Assembly: GCF_002234675.1 (NCBI RefSeq)
Contig: NC_019880.2
Coordinates: 17,473,756 to 17,537,755 of the forward strand
Reading direction: 5' to 3'
From: Oryzias latipes
Lineage: Eukaryota > Chordata > Actinopteri > Beloniformes > Adrianichthyidae
Length of the DNA: 64,000 nucleotides
The notes beneath the pieces were generated by a model, which saw only the letters and a program-made list of their open reading frames with translations, was not told the origin of the DNA and did no database searches. Numbering within the stretch: the stretch's first letter is position 1; the number at the start of each line of letters is the position of its first letter. Of the stretch, positions 49,763-60,900 are shown piece after piece. Made by a program: the position numbers and the translations under genes.

Positions 49763-50329
49763 TACACTATTTCTTTTGATACTCTATATATTAATAAATT
49801 TTATTTGTTAAATTAACTCCCAAACACAAAGTCAACCTCATAAAACATCAGTGACTGTAGCATAGGTTCTACTACAGGCTTGACTTAAGATTAGTCCTTT
49901 ATTATGATAACTGGAAGCTGACTTGTAAGCATGGCACTAGTACAAAGCTGCAGTGATCACCTTTATACACATAATCTTTAAACAATAAAAAGACATCAAG
50001 ACGATGATGCATCCGAAGCAAAACACTTGAAAGTTACTTTGGACTTAAGGAGGCCGTGCCGTGTTATACACCAAAGGTTGAGCTAATGTTTTGCTATGCC
50101 AGGCTTGCCAGCAGTCACTGTTTATTTAAAGTTCAAATACCAACAAACTGGTAGTATTATATATAAGGTTTGCATTCCTTGAGTGTTTTGAATGATTCTC
50201 TTGTGTTTGGTGTTGATGTCAGACTCATACTCCCTTTGTTGCTGTATTTAGTAATTTAGATAAATAAAAGATAAAGATAAAAAGAAAAAAGCAACATAAA
50301 ATAAATGTATGTATGTAGAACTGTTATTT
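49763..50329. other. Intergenic, nothing recognised
   Basis: AT-rich, no feature. Confidence 0.4.
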
Positions 50330-50333
50330 TCAA

Positions 50334-50792
50334 CCTTTAACACCAGAGCTTTAGCTCCAGCGTCATTCTTTCGACTACTGTAACGCTTCTACCGTTTACA
50401 CAATTAGTGTAATTCCAGAAGATTCTGAGGCAGGGAAAAGCAGCCTCGTGCTGACGTGCAGCACTGTACATTAGTGAAGTGCTTACACGATCAACGTATA
50501 TAAGCTGACTCTGACATGAGGAAAAGCGCCTTTGCACCGACATGCAAACTTTACGTTACAGACGTGAAGTGTTGCATCTCCGTGCAAAGGAGTGTTTTCC
50601 CGCGTAAGAAATCTGCAGATTTGCATCAATTGAAAGCAACACTGACTAAAGTTGTAAAGAGGTCCATATTGGTACAAAGACCTGTCAGAATCAGCTGGTT
50701 CAGGTTGATCATGCAAACGGTTGAAGAGTTACGGTAGGTCAAAAGGTGTGTGTTATTTAGGGGTCGTCGGTGACATCTGCTGTGTTAAAGGG
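50334..50792. mobile_element. Possible piggyBac-like MITE, 459 bp
   Basis: Starts CCTTTAACACCAGAGC and ends CTGCTGTGTTAAAGG, an inverted pair. Flanks are TCAA (50330-50333) and TTAA (50793-50796). One copy only in the window, so identity rests on the ends. Confidence 0.5.
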
Positions 50793-50796
50793 TTAA

Positions 50797-53700
50797 GAAA
50801 TGCCAAAATTATACTTGAAACAAGACAAAAACACAAAATGGAATTGACAAAATAAATTTAAGTAGTAAATATTTAATCAACCCCTTTTAATCTTCAGTTC
50901 TTTCTAAAATTACACGCACGTTTGTGGAATTTCGGCAACGCTGTCATTAGACAATTTAAAGATTTTGGCGCACATATTTTTCTGCTTTGCATGGTTGGAG
51001 CTTCCATAAGGACGCCTCATAGCACACAGCAGGTACGTTAACAACAACAAAAAGTCGAAAAACACGTCAAATTGCAAGAATATTTAAAGATATCTTCAAA
51101 AGAGAAGATCTATGACTATAACGTTTTGAAGAAAAAAAAAATCTTCAAGCAAAACCGATATGAATTAACTGTAATGGAAAGATTTTCAGCTCCCGGCTAT
51201 GCAAATGTGAAAGTAACAAGAGTGTAACAACATTGGATTGTATATTTATAGGATTATTTGTCAATGATTGTCTGGCAAAGTTAAGGTTGATTATAGCATC
51301 TATTAAATCCATAACTGAGTTGCTTTTTTAAGACTGTGTTGGTTGACGTCTTTGTTTGACATAGAGGTGTAGACATCAAGCATTTTACGGAGATTTTATC
51401 ACAAGATGGAGACAAGCTGCCTTCGCTTTCTTCATGTCTCAAATACGCACAGCTACTTCATGCCATCCTGAGCTAAGAATATCTCTCACGTCCGAAATTT
51501 AAATAACGTAGACGTAACACATCACTCCTGAATTATTCAGTGTTTTTTATGTAACTGTGTTTTGATGAACTGGAGAAGAACAAGAGAGAGAATTGGGGGC
51601 AAGCGATAGAGGGGGGGGGGGGGGTTATAAATAGGTCACACTGCAGTGATGCTCCATGACAACCCAGCTGCAATGGCAGATGGATAAAGTGGCAAAGTGG
51701 AGCAAAATGACAACAAAATCATCAACCACGCCAATGTGGGCCAAGCTCTGCAAAAATCCAGACTGACGATTGGTGCCATTGTGTTGTTCCCACTTCCGTA
51801 TAATCAGATAGTTATCACTATTATAGGAAACATCTGCCTGCGCAAGTTCACCATGTCCAATCTGCATTGTGAAAAGCTCAGAGTGCAAAGATTTGCATAA
51901 TCAAATTTGAATCAAGAGTCAACAGCAGAAGAGAGGTGGTTGGTCATTTTTTTTTTCAACAAGCCAGCCTCCGATCAGCTCATTGTTGAGACTTTTATTT
52001 GCCGTCTTCCCTCTGCTCTTTCGGTAACTGCGCCCGTTCGGGTGTGTGTCACACGTGCACGTGTGGGCGGGGGTTTGCCAAAGCGTGGGGGTGCATTGTT
52101 GTAGACGGACTGTGGGGAAGCTTTGACCCCTTCCCATTGTACGGTGGGGCATACTGGATTACACTGCGACAGCTGCTCCGAGTGTTCTTTAAGCTGCAGA
52201 CATAACAGCTACACCCGCTAAATGCACACATTGATTGTACAGGGAATTTGTCGACAAACAAACCGGACCGTTTTGCAGGGCGCCGCTGCTGAGCGACCAA
52301 ATTAATGAGATTTCGGTAATAGTGTTGCTGCTTTCACTCAGATTATGTGGACACAGCAAATTGCGAGTGATCATTTTACAGTTAGTGCGGCGTAGTTGGG
52401 TGAACAAACAACATGACCTCAGTGGATTAAGCTCATTATGTCTAGACTGGACAAAATTCCATCTTCTTTTGCTCCGTTTCACCCCAAAACGATATCACGG
52501 TGGCATGACAATCCAAGACGTGCACCAACAGTCTTTTCTGTCATAGCAAGAGCTGGACGGTGATGTCTGATGTCTGATTCAAGTGTACGAGCTTGAAGCT
52601 CTCTCTTTCACTTGGGTTTCCCTCCCCCCCCCCCCCGCTTTGTTGCCCATGCTGGACGGCATGCAGAGCACAGCAGGGCACCCAGGTCCTACTTAACACC
52701 AGCCACAGCCCCTCCGCCAACCTCACTCCCCATCCCCCCTGCTCCGAGCTCCCATCCCCCCTCCAAAGTCTAAATCTGCATCACAATGAAGATGCGGGAG
52801 AAGGTTTGAGAGGGTGGGATTCAAGAAGCCGGTGGATGGGGAGGAAAAAAGAAAACAACAACACGATGATCTCACGAACGAGGCAGCCAGCAGACAAGCC
52901 AGCTCTGAACTAATGAATTCGTCTGTGTCCTTGTCTGTTTGTGTGCATGCAGACAGCAGCGGGGGTAAAGGTCATTTGCATTTATTTGCACGCAAGCAGT
53001 TGTTGTCATGTATGCGTTTGGGTAAGGCAAACAAACAGCACTCGCACTGCCAGCTATATCTGAGCATCAGAGACCATTTTTATGTTTTTTTTTGTGTTTT
53101 TCTTTTCATCACATGCTGCTTTCTAAAGATAACAGCTGTCACATCAGGAGAGGGTAGAGTGAAGGAAAAAAAGATAGACCACGGTGTGAGTCTGACATCC
53201 CTATTTTACAAAGAAGTTGAACGTGGTAATAATGTAGGTAAACCAGGTGAACTGAGAAAGTCCTTTTAGATTTAAATACATGATAGACAAGAGGATCAAT
53301 GGCATTGATTATGTTTTCTATAGTTTTCATTCGCTCATCACAGGGTTACAATCCAAAAATAACTTGCAATATATGAAATGTTTTAAGGTTGTGAAATCCC
53401 TAAATACACAATTTTCTCAGACAAACATGAATATTTTCACACTTCTTTCTTGTTTAAACTCTCAAAGTTCAAACCTTCGTAGAGTAATGAGTCTAAGAGG
53501 ATAGAATGAAAAGTCAGATCTGATCACAATCAAACATTTCTGTAAATGTGACAAATTGAGCATATTCTGTGCATGAGACACAGCACAAAGGAGGTTGAGT
53601 GACGATAATATACAGACAATCAGAACATAGTAACAGTGTGCTGATAAAAAAAAGAATGAAAATCAGAAAAAATCTGTAAAACAGCGAGGCAGTTAAAGCC

Positions 53701-53807
53701 AGGGAACACTGCATTTTTTCCTGTTCTGATCAGATCTTATTTCAGGCCATGCTACTCTCAAAAGAGCAGCTGTTGGGATCTTGGGGATTTTTGTCGTATG
53801 GTTAAGT
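50797..53807. other. Intergenic with G/C-runs and an octamer motif
   Basis: 14-G run at 51611-51624; 13-C run at 52624-52636. A sequence-complex, repeat-free block at about 51,650-51,920 ends with ATTTGCATAATCAAAT (51891-51906). No exon supported. Confidence 0.4.
51891..51906 (+). promoter_or_regulatory. Octamer (POU-type) motif
   Basis: ATTTGCAT followed by AATCAAAT. The first eight bases are the canonical octamer bound by POU-domain factors. Function here is inference. Confidence 0.25.
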
Positions 53808-53811
53808 GTAA

Positions 53812-54013
53812 CCCTTGTGCTATCGAGGCACTTTAACATTGGGAGTTGGGTCATCTAGACCCACTAGACAGTGCGCTGAACCTTTTTTCTTCAATGATCT
53901 GTGATCTTCACTGGTTTCCATGGATTACATGAAATCTTTCCACCTTTATCCACCTTTGTCATGGTAGGGAGAACACATCAATGTAAGACTGGGGACATAG
54001 GATAGCACAAGGG
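53812..54013 (-). mobile_element. piggyBac-like MITE, copy 3, opposite orientation
   Basis: CCCTTGTGCTATCG...GATAGCACAAGGG, 202 bp. Flanks GTAA (53808-53811) and CTAC (54014-54017) are decayed TTAA sites. Confidence 0.65.
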
Positions 54014-54017
54014 CTAC

Positions 54018-54440
54018 TAGAGTTTTTGGTGCACACTTAAACCACTTCTTTCTGAGATTGTTTCATATTGGGATGGTCGTGTGGTCTCAGTTAAAAGACC
54101 TGGAGAACACTGTCATTTTTCACACCTTTGTTTGGTTTGCTTTCTTGCACAAGCAGACCAAACCACCAAAAAGAAATCCTGCATTTCTGACAGCTACTCT
54201 TTGGGGGGCAGATGAGGGCTGACCAAGAAGTAAGAAAATATGCACAAAAAAGAGAAACTGTTCCCCAAATCCTTTATTAATAAACTCATCCTAGACTAAT
54301 TGATATTTTATTTTCAAACAAAAAATCAAATAAACACAACAAACAGGAAATTATAAAGTACTTGAAAGAGGAGTGGATAGAAGAAAATCTCTCATTTTTA
54401 AACCTTAAACATGTTTCATTATTCATATAAACAATTAAAT
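54018..54440. other. Intergenic, nothing recognised
   Basis: AT-rich, no feature. Confidence 0.4.
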
Positions 54441-54600
54441 ATACCTATAGAACTATAGGTATATATACTCTACCTATATGACTGTATATATCTATACTCT
54501 ACCTATATAACTATATAGGTATATATATTTACATATATACCTATATATATATATATATAGGTATTTATATATATATATAGGTATTTATATATATATATAC
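54441..54600. repeat. AT-rich palindromic microsatellite
   Basis: A chain of inverted repeats on the unit TACCTATA/TATAGGTA. ATACCTATAG-AA-CTATAGGTAT is a perfect 10-bp stem at 54441-54462, and TACCTATATA-AC-TATATAGGTA lies around 54500-54521. It then passes into alternating TA and (TATATAGGTATT)n. Confidence 0.8.
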
Positions 54601-54660
54601 CATTTTTGTTGCACTGGTATTGTTAGGTGGGACTGTGAGGGGCTGTAAGCTAGTGCAAAA
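54601..54660 (-). mobile_element. Fragment of the TTAA-flanked element
   Basis: CATTTTTGTTGCACTGGTAT and TGTGAGGGGCTGTAAGCTAG match the reverse complement of the family core. Truncated where the AT repeat begins. Confidence 0.55.
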
Positions 54661-54669
54661 TGTCAAAGC

Positions 54670-54805
54670 TGTGTTAATCTTGTGAATCTTGCTCCAGGCC
54701 TTTTTTTCACAGCACTATTGCGATAAATTAAAGACCATAAATATTAATCTCTCCTTCATTGTGCAATTTTTGAATGGTTGGCACTTTTCTTAGAGGATGC
54801 CATCA
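54670..54805 (-). mobile_element. Fragment of the MADF-carrying family, copy 5
   Basis: TGAATCTTGCTCCAGGCCTT matches 11832 onward. On the minus strand the MADF frame (MKERLIF and KKAWSKIH) is broken by a stop. Confidence 0.5.
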
Positions 54806-56460
54806 ATATGTCACAAACCAAAGTTTAAAATGTCTAGTTGACAACATTAGTTGGTTTGTCTTATCTGCTAAAATTTACCTTGTAATCTCTCTACAAGCTC
54901 ACTGTGACCGCCGCTTCAGTACGACTGTGAGTGTGAAAGATGAAGAGCCCGGCTGCAATGTGATGTGGGAGGGCTGAAGAGGGAAAGCAAGCTGGAATAA
55001 TGGTGAGTGAGATGATGGCACACTGACCCACTAACGCTGCAGTAGCACTGCCTGTGGGGAAGAAGCACTCTTTTTACCCCTATCTGACACACATCCACAC
55101 ACACTCAAACAACGACTTTACCCGGAGCTTCCCCCTCTGCCGCACTTTCTGCCCCCTAACCGCCGCTTCTCCCTCTCCTCGTAATTGTCTCCAGCATCTG
55201 TTTCATCTCTCACTACCTTCGTACCTGGCCTGCATGTTATGACAACAGACAAAAACATGGAACTGCTGGCTGGCACGAGCCTCAATGTCTGCGAAAAACA
55301 CCTAGTGAAGATGCCACCGAGAGGAAATTATTTGTGGTGAGGAAGTGAAAATAGAGTTTGACGTAACGGCGGTGAGAGCAAAGGTTAGGAAGAAGCGTTC
55401 CCTCGTGGTCACAGGGCGCTTCAGAGTTTTGGATGCATCGATCAGACAGTTAAATTTATTTCCGATAAACAAAACTGAGATAATGAGACAAACAAAAACA
55501 ACACAACAGCCACATCCTCTTCCACCCTTTTGACTGGATTCCCACCAAAATAATACAGAGCCCAGAGATGCTAAGAAGCAGCAGTTGCCATGGTAACTGA
55601 CTCCATGATATGTCTGCCTTTTTTTTTTACTGAAACACATGGGTGTGTGCATCTTAGAGGGGGTTGTGACATGTCTGCCACCTCAGAAGAGAAAATCGAG
55701 GGTACAGGGGGGAAATCAGCTCCATTCCATATGACTGTTGTTGTTTTTGACTCCAATTTCCAAAGACATTGTTCAGGAGCTCCCCTGTGATGCAACCGCC
55801 GTCTTTTTTATGTTTTCTTTTTTTGTTTTTTGTTAATGAGGTGAATCAAACATACAACCCTGCCTGAGTGCTGTTTGAATCCCTTCATCCTTCTCCTCTC
55901 CTTCTCCTCTGCTGGGATCCTTTGGTCAAAAGCAGAGATCATTCTCTCAGACAAGATGGCTGCCATGTGGTTGCCGACTGGTGAGGCCCTTTTTTGCAGT
56001 CAATAAGCCAGTTGATCGAATGAATTAGCAACACAAAGGGTTTTCTTCAAGGTCCATGCAGCCCCACTCTTGCCAGTGAAGAGGCCTCTGCACCTGATTC
56101 TCCCAGTAATTAGGTGCTTGGCAATGCTAATGTAGCGTTTAGACTCAACTAGAGCAGACGTATAAAATTAGATTTACATCTCAGTATACAAACAACGCGG
56201 CTTTTAAGCAGTGCTTCATTTGCATTTGAGATACTTTGAAGTACTTGGCTTCTTTTTGCAGCTTAGCTCTTTTGTTCACCAGTGTTTTTTCTTTCTTTTT
56301 TTTTTTTTTAGTGCCGCCTTTTTTTTTTAAACTTCAACATTGGCAAAAACCTTTAAAATAGGAGTCACAAACATTCACAGTAACGTTTTTGCACAGATGT
56401 ATACACACATTAGAACAAATGACAGTTGGGATCTGACATGATTTTTGTACTGATTGTTTC
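54806..56460. other. Intergenic, nothing recognised
   Basis: Repeat-poor and sequence-complex. A GC-balanced block near 56,040-56,130 (CAGTAATTAGGTGCTTGGCA) might be conserved non-coding DNA, which needs alignment to show. Confidence 0.35.
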
Positions 56461-56468
56461 AAGTAAAC

Positions 56469-57647
56469 CAGGCATGTCCAAAATCTGGTCCATATGGGCC
56501 AAGTGTGGCCCCCATTTAAATATCCACTGGTCTGCAAGCAACAAAAAAATAAATGCAATGCAGCCTCCAACTCTTTCTTTAAACTGTGTGTTTGATTTCT
56601 TGATTGTGGTTGGCTAAATGTCATAATCTGTTGTAAACCTTTAGCAATACTGTTTTGTACCCCTTCTGTCTGACATTTTTTAGCTCATTCCTAAAATATC
56701 AACCGTAGACAAATAAATAGGTTGACAGTGAGGGTCACTGGTTCATGGACAAGTAGAGATTGGCATATATTTTGTATCTTCCAAAGGACTGCGGCTGTTT
56801 TCTAGGACTTTAATATTAAGAGAAACTACCAGAAATCATGAGCTAACTATGACATCTGGGATTTATTTTGGTCATGTCCCTTTTTCACTACTCTTTGGTC
56901 TAAAGTTTGTAATTTCATTTCCGCCCACATTGACCCACTGTACTTAAACTATGTTATGTTTGGCCTCACCTACGGTCCATCTCATAAAAAAGAACAATTA
57001 TACATCATTAACCTTTTATTGTTTTTATGGAAGTGGCACATTCATAAATCCTACAAATCCTACCCCTCATTTTTCTATCTTAATCAATGAGATCAAACAA
57101 TACATGAACACAATAAGAAACTCTGACAATAAGAAAGCCATTAAATTATTCGATCTGTGCGTCAGTTTCAACGTATTTGTGTAAAATGTAATAATAACCC
57201 CCCTGTTTGTTCCTTTCTTGTTGCTGTTTTGCATTGTTGTGCATTGAATTGTTACATTTAATAAAGTCTAAAAAACTATGACAGCTGGGAATAAGCAATG
57301 ATTGGATATTGATTTTGGTAGATGCTTTTGTTTTGTTTTTTCCATGTGTAAATGAGAAGTATGCTATTGCAATAAAATGTTCATTAACCTCTTAAGACCT
57401 GGCTTTTCCACGTGGACATCACGTTTTGGGATACATTACCACAGTAGTTGATACTGCTTAACTGGAGCCCTGTAACTATAAAATAATAAATGCTTATCAA
57501 ACTGGAGTTCAGGTCTGAATAGGTTAAACCGTTTATTTGCATTTAATGTTGTTTAAAAGTGGTCAAAGAATGCAGGTCAAATTTGGCCCTCAAACATTTT
57601 CACCCCACTAAAACTGACCCTTTTTGCAAAAAGTTTGAATACTCCTG
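56469..57647. mobile_element. hAT-type DNA transposon remnant (host of an L1 fragment)
   Basis: Starts CAGGCATGTCCAAAATCTGG and ends GTTTGAATACTCCTG. Flanks AAGTAAAC (56461-56468) and AGGTACAC (57648-57655) agree at 6 of 8 positions, a worn 8-bp duplication. Confidence 0.7.
56862..57273 (+). mobile_element. 5-prime-truncated L1/Tx1-type LINE, 3-prime end
   Basis: Encodes the C-terminal end of an L1-clade reverse transcriptase protein: FWSCPFFTTLWSKVCNFI in one frame, then, after a frameshift near 57,066, NEIKQYMNTIRN and NKKAIKLFDLC. Ends AATAAAGTCTAAAA. Flanked by 17-bp duplications starting AACTATGACA (56845-56861 and 57274-57290; 16 of 17 identical). Confidence 0.85.
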
Positions 57648-57809
57648 AGGTACACTTTTAGGGAGACTGAATGGACCTGCTTGGTCGTGAATGTCCGCCA
57701 TCCCTGCAGGAGAAGTACCCACTCAGCTTCATCTGGCAGGATTGATTTACACCAGATTTGTTGGTTTGGACAGTCCATTTTTTTGGCAGGGGTGAAAAGA
57801 CAGACTTTT

Positions 57810-57927
57810 GACCCGTCCAGGATGTCCCCTGCCTTTGCCTACGAGTGGCCTGGATAGGCTCCAGCAGCCCAGAGACCCTGAAAGGGAAAAAATGGTTTAG
57901 ATGATGAATGAATGAATGAATGAATGA
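57810..57927 (+). mobile_element. LINE 3-prime end with (GAAT)n tail
   Basis: GACCCGTCCAGGATGTCCCC and GGATAGGCTCCAGCAGCCC, then (GAAT)n at 57908-57927. 5-prime truncated. Confidence 0.6.
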
Positions 57928-60900
57928 TCAGGGATTTATATTTCAAGCTTATTGTTAGCGATAGAAACTCTCCAGAAAATCTGTAGATTATGACCGGATT
58001 GTGACATTTTACAGCCGAAAAGCAAATTCAGCACTAGTTTGAACAAGAAGCAGACAAAAACAGGTTAAAAAAAGTTTGGGAGACATAAACAGATTCATAC
58101 TTAATAACTTCCTAAAGAACCATTTAAAATTGACATCAAGTGTCTCTATCTGTGTGTTTTAATGCAAACAATTCCTTAAAAAGGCATTTTAAAGGAAAAT
58201 AAATGTTTTCACCGTTTTTATGAGAATCAAACAGACGCTTATTAAATGTGTTCTTTTTTTGAGTGTCCTATTGGCTTTTTCTAAGTTTCAAAGGTCAGAA
58301 AAACCTGATCAGGACATCCTTACTTTATTTCTGTGATGTATTTTGGGGATTAGCAGGACTTCCTGCTCTTCCTCTTGTTTTTTTTCCTCGTCTTGGTCGG
58401 ACAATATCATCCAGGATTGAGGGGCGGATGGATTGCATTGTCATTCCAGGCAGTTTGGTCCACTTCTGTCCTTGGTTTGCCTCTGAAAAAGAAAACCAAG
58501 CCAGACGAAGATGTGAAAATGATCAACATTCGCTGCACATATGACGCCAGCACGGAAGACTATCCCAGATCCCAGTGTGAAAGCAGCCTAATTCTCTAGC
58601 AGTCCTCTTCTCTTTTTTTCTCTTCTTTTCTGCTTGTGATGCTCATCGGTTGGCTTGCTAGGACTGAGACAATGGGGGCTTTTTAGTGAGGGTATGAGAG
58701 CTCATCCTGTGTCAGGGCATGAAAAATGGGCAACTGCACAAATGGGAGCATTGAGTGAGGGACGGAGCGAGAAGAGGACAAGAAACGCCATGTTTAACAG
58801 CAATAAGCATGCAGGTCAAGGCCAGAGGAAGTTTCCCAGCCTTTTTAATTTATTTCCCAAGAAAATCTGGACTTGTCATCTTCACAATGTGTGGTTTCTT
58901 ACTGTGTGTGTGCTGCATGACAAATTAGCAGTATTTTAATATCAGCATTCACTGCATGATCTGCGTTCTGTGTGAAGCTCATTTATAGTTTGGACCAAAG
59001 TTTTTCAGTGCGGCGTCTGAGAATTTTTAAACTGGAAACAGCTTATCTTTGTCTCTTCCTGTGCGTACCAGGACAGACTAAAGCACGAATTCTTTGAGTT
59101 CTTCAGATTAGACAACAAAATTTATACTTGTCAGATTTTTGTGGGTGTGAAACTGGGAACAATTGCTGGTTAGCCGAGGGCTGCTAGAGGTCGCAGAAAT
59201 TTGGGTGAAACATTCTTAAGATGTCTTGAAAATGTCAAAACATTTCCAGAAGCAGCAGATTCTCTTTAGGAGGTTCATAAAAATGAAAGAATGTGATCTC
59301 TAAACACTCTTCATATGTGTCTTTAACTTGTCTCAAATCTGTCCTAAAATGTTTCCAGTTTAACTTCCACAAGTCAAAAATTCACTAAATTGTGACTAAT
59401 TTAAAAAATAGAATGAAAACATACATTTTTTTGTTACAGATCCTGTTGTCAGGTGAATTTTAGCCAATCGTTGCTGGGAGTTTTTTTGGACTTTAAGATA
59501 ATATCAATTGATTGTGATCAATTGAGTGTAATGTCCTGCGATTTCACATTAAATAACCATAGCAGTTTGGTAATTCCTTGGTCACAACTGCCCTTACGGG
59601 TGGATATGAGCTGTTTGTGGGTAAAAAATGGGAAAATCTGTATATGGGACACGCACACACTTTTAAGATTGTAGACAACTTGGTGAGCAAAAATGATTTA
59701 CTGCTAGGGGGTTGCAACAATGAATGTACAACACGTAAGGCTAAGTAAAGGTGAAGTAGGTGAAACACACATATGGATTTATACTATTATTTTTACACCC
59801 CCTCCTCGAACCCTGTGCACTAAGCAGGGAGCGGGTGGTCAGTAAAGAGTCAGTGCGTGCCCCTTACTAATGACTAGACTGCTGTGTAAAGGCCACCGTA
59901 CGACATCACACGTGTGCCTCAAGTGCTTGCAACTTACATTAACTTCACAAATACTTTGTGATACATTTACCACACTCACAACAATGATAGGTTGCATTTT
60001 CATGCTGTCCCCTGAGGTGGCGGTAAAAAACCTCAATGACCAGAGGCGCCCAGGTCTCCCTGGTAAAATGCAGCCGCACCTGTTTGCGACCCTCCACGAA
60101 CCCGGACAACCCAAAAACCTGCAGCACACGTAGAGGTCAACCCCGATAGCAGCATGGTGTGGTGTGCCCCAGGGTCTAGGCTTGACAAAAGAACAATAAA
60201 AATCTGATTATTAGTATCACAAAAAAGATCAATTGTTTTAGCAAATTATTATTTTTTTCATTTTATTTTTTTAGCAGCTTAATGCAGCTTCTATCCTAGA
60301 ATATAAATGGCATGCATTTGCAGAGATAAAACCTTCAACACTTGACATGTTACTATAAATAAAAGCCCAACATATTGGATGTAAGGAAATCATTTACTTA
60401 AGAAATGAAACTTAAGAAAAGATGTTCTACTTCATCTCTAACTTTATCTACATTGTGGCCAGAAATAATAACAAAAAGAGTCCAATATCATTTGAATATA
60501 TGACAAAAAAGATTACAGATGGCTTCAAAGTGTCTCGATGGGAATACTATCTGGTTTTCCATTCGTACACATAGCAGTTAGAATGTTTCATGAAGACTTT
60601 ATCATCTGTTTCCAAATGCCAGAGTCATGCTTTTATTGTGAAGCTTGGCATTAGCCTGTAACAACATGCTGATTATGGTGACTGACCACACCTGATAGAA
60701 TTTAGTGATTTCGCTAAAATGATTTACACCCAAAACCCTAAAATGTTTTGTCTGTATTGTTTTTTTTTTTGTCATCCAAACTACAATATCCAGATGTGTT
60801 TATCTGCTTTCTTTACTTTAAAGTCTCACCTGTCTGGACTTTAATGGGAATCTGCTGACTTTACCTTCAGCTACAACTCAACAGTGGGTGCTTTTTTTTC

